A stretch of 64,000 nucleotides of DNA from Ancylobacter moscoviensis. Its GTDB lineage: Bacteria; Pseudomonadota; Alphaproteobacteria; Rhizobiales; Xanthobacteraceae. The position numbers and the translations under genes are program-made. The notes beneath the pieces are model-generated. The model was not told the DNA's origin. It saw only the letters and a program-made list of their open reading frames with translations, and did not search any database. How positions within the stretch are numbered: position 1 is the stretch's first letter; every line of letters starts with the position of its first letter. Of the stretch, positions 62,451-64,000 are shown piece by piece. Location of the stretch: NCBI RefSeq assembly GCF_007559435.1, contig NZ_VMBP01000001.1:993406-1057405 (forward strand). The letters run 5' to 3'.

Positions 62451-63482
62451 TTACGCCCCGGCTTCCGCCTCGGGCTCGTCCCCGCCCACGATCTCCTCGG
62501 CCTTGAAGTCGTAGGTGCGCCCGCAGAACTCGCAGGTCACCGAGACCTTGCCGTCCTCCACGAGGCTCTCGCGCTCCTCGCGGGAGAAGCTGCCGAGCAC
62601 GCCCACCACCCGCTCGCGCGAGCAGGAGCATTTGGCGACGACGCTCTCGGCGTCGAAGACGCGCACGCCGCGCTCGTGGAACAGGCGGAACAGCAGCCGC
62701 TCGCTCGACAGGTCGGCGTCGACCAGCTCGATGTCCTCCAGCGTGCCGATCAGCGACTGCGTCTCCACCCAGGCGTCGTCCTCGACCGCCTCGGGAATCT
62801 CGGTGCCCTCCGGGGCGTCGCCCGGATGCAGGTCGGCCGGGCGCACGCGCCCGCCCTCGGTCGGCAGGAACTGCACCATCAGCCCGCCGGCGCGCCAGCT
62901 CGAGGCGGCGCCGCCCGGGCGCACCTCCTCGGCGACGGCGAGCCGCACGCGGGTGGGGATCTGCTCGGACTGGGCGAAATACTGGTGCGCGGCCGCCTCC
63001 AGCCCCTCGCCCTCCAGAGCCACCACGCCCTGATAGCGGTTGACGCTCAGGCCCTGGTCGATGGTCATGGCGAGATGGCCGTGCCCGAGCAGCGCGCCGC
63101 TGTCGAAGCCGGCGCCGGCCGCCAGCCCCTTCTGCATCTCGGCCAGCTTGTCGGCGTCGAAGCGGGCATAGGCGCGCACGTCCTGCGGGGCGGAGAAGTC
63201 CACCACCAGCAGGTCGACCGGCCCGTCCGTGCGAGTCTGCAGGATGAAGCGGCCGCTGATCTTCAGGGTCGAGCCCAGAAGCACGGTCAGCGCCACCGCC
63301 TCGCCGAGCAGGCGCTTCACCGGCGCGGGGTAGTCGTGGTGGGCCAGCACCGCGTCGAGGCTCGTGCCGAGGCGCACGAGGCGCCCGCGCACGTCGAGCG
63401 CATCGACGTGGAAGGGGGTGACGCGGTCGTCCACCGCATGCGTGGCGGGCGAGCGGCTCTGGGTTTCTGTCTGTGATGTCAT
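62451..63482 (-). CDS. hslO: Hsp33 redox-regulated chaperone
   Basis: 343-residue holdase activated by oxidation. The Zn/redox switch has C285-x-C287 and C317-x2-C320 at the C-terminus, the canonical spacing; the N-terminal core has LLGEAVALTVLLGSTLKISGRF and GHGHLAMTIDQG. The acidic tail is typical for alphaproteobacteria. It follows argF on the same strand (argF-hslO is a common order). The 201-bp gap to argF holds no clear signal. Confidence 0.96.
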   Translation of the reverse strand: MTSQTETQSRSPATHAVDDRVTPFHVDALDVRGRLVRLGTSLDAVLAHHDYPAPVKRLLGEAVALTVLLGSTLKISGRFILQTRTDGPVDLLVVDFSAPQDVRAYARFDADKLAEMQKGLAAGAGFDSGALLGHGHLAMTIDQGLSVNRYQGVVALEGEGLEAAAHQYFAQSEQIPTRVRLAVAEEVRPGGAASSWRAGGLMVQFLPTEGGRVRPADLHPGDAPEGTEIPEAVEDDAWVETQSLIGTLEDIELVDADLSSERLLFRLFHERGVRVFDAESVVAKCSCSRERVVGVLGSFSREERESLVEDGKVSVTCEFCGRTYDFKAEEIVGGDEPEAEAGA

Positions 63483-63683
63483 GTCGGCTCCGTCCGCCCA
63501 TATAGGAGCGCGTTGGGAACTCTGCGAGGGGCCAGGCCTCCCCCGCCGCCGTCATCGGCGGCAGGGCGTTGCTGCAGTACGCGGCCGCCGCGCGTGGGCC
63601 GCGGGACGCGGCGCCGCCGGCTCTCCGCCCGTTTCGCCGCGTCCCGGAAGGAGCCGCGCTCCGGGGTGGAGCGCGGGGTCGGG

Positions 63684-64000
<317 letters not shown>

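Overview
The window is about 64 kb of very GC-rich DNA (roughly 70 percent by eye) with dense, short-spaced genes on both strands. It looks like the chromosome of an alphaproteobacterium of the Hyphomicrobiales (Rhizobiales), probably near Xanthobacteraceae (Ancylobacter/Starkeya/Xanthobacter type); this placement is an inference. Supporting signs are a FixK/FNR-controlled cbb3 oxidase cluster (ccoNOQP-GHIS), a SAM-II riboswitch before metZ, a RibBX-type riboflavin enzyme, a long HisG beside HisZ, a double-length dCTP deaminase, and an argF-hslO pair. I saw no tRNA, rRNA operon, CRISPR array, integrase, transposase or prophage gene.

Layout. 1-12 kb: partial SleB-like wall hydrolase, Sua5-type tsaC, then the cluster histone-deacetylase-like amidohydrolase / xseB / dxs / tlyA / rRNA uracil methyltransferase. 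It is interrupted by a DUF1284 gene, an overlapping pair (ICMT-like methyltransferase and membrane lipase-like hydrolase), and a DUF1097 membrane protein next to a short AT-rich patch. 11-19 kb: VWA protein, HTH-RibBX fusion, aroC, a CNNM/CBS membrane protein, an orphan Flp-pilin-like protein and hrpB. 19-31 kb: omega-amino-acid transaminase, a membrane winged-helix/TPR protein, a flavoprotein plus phosphonoacetaldehyde hydrolase (aminophosphonate use), hisS, hisZ-hisG and cysG. 31-43 kb: UPF0114, msrA, then the complete cbb3 oxidase structural and assembly genes ending in a CcoA-like copper importer. 43-50 kb: a three-domain Aas-like acyltransferase with its TetR regulator, ybaB, dnaX and the SRP RNA gene. 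50-64 kb: class C beta-lactamase, prolyl iminopeptidase, secreted Ntn hydrolase, Fsr-like efflux pump, HIT protein, nudC, dcd, riboswitch-metZ, apaG, trkH, argE, hslO and the end of argF.

How the parts work together. The oxidase block is the most coherent system: a FixK/FNR box precedes ccoN, a strong terminator follows ccoP, and ccoG-H-I-S plus a copper transporter form a coupled assembly unit supplying and exporting copper for the oxidase. The his, met, arg, rib and aro genes are housekeeping biosynthesis. One family of paired palindromic repeats occurs seven times. It lies in every convergent gap longer than about 40 bp and in no divergent promoter gap. I found no dramatic new defence or mobile system. 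The best leads are the HTH-RibBX fusion with a second internal start, the CcoA-like gene fused into the cco operon, the TetR-coupled acyltransferase, and the aminophosphonate neighbourhood.
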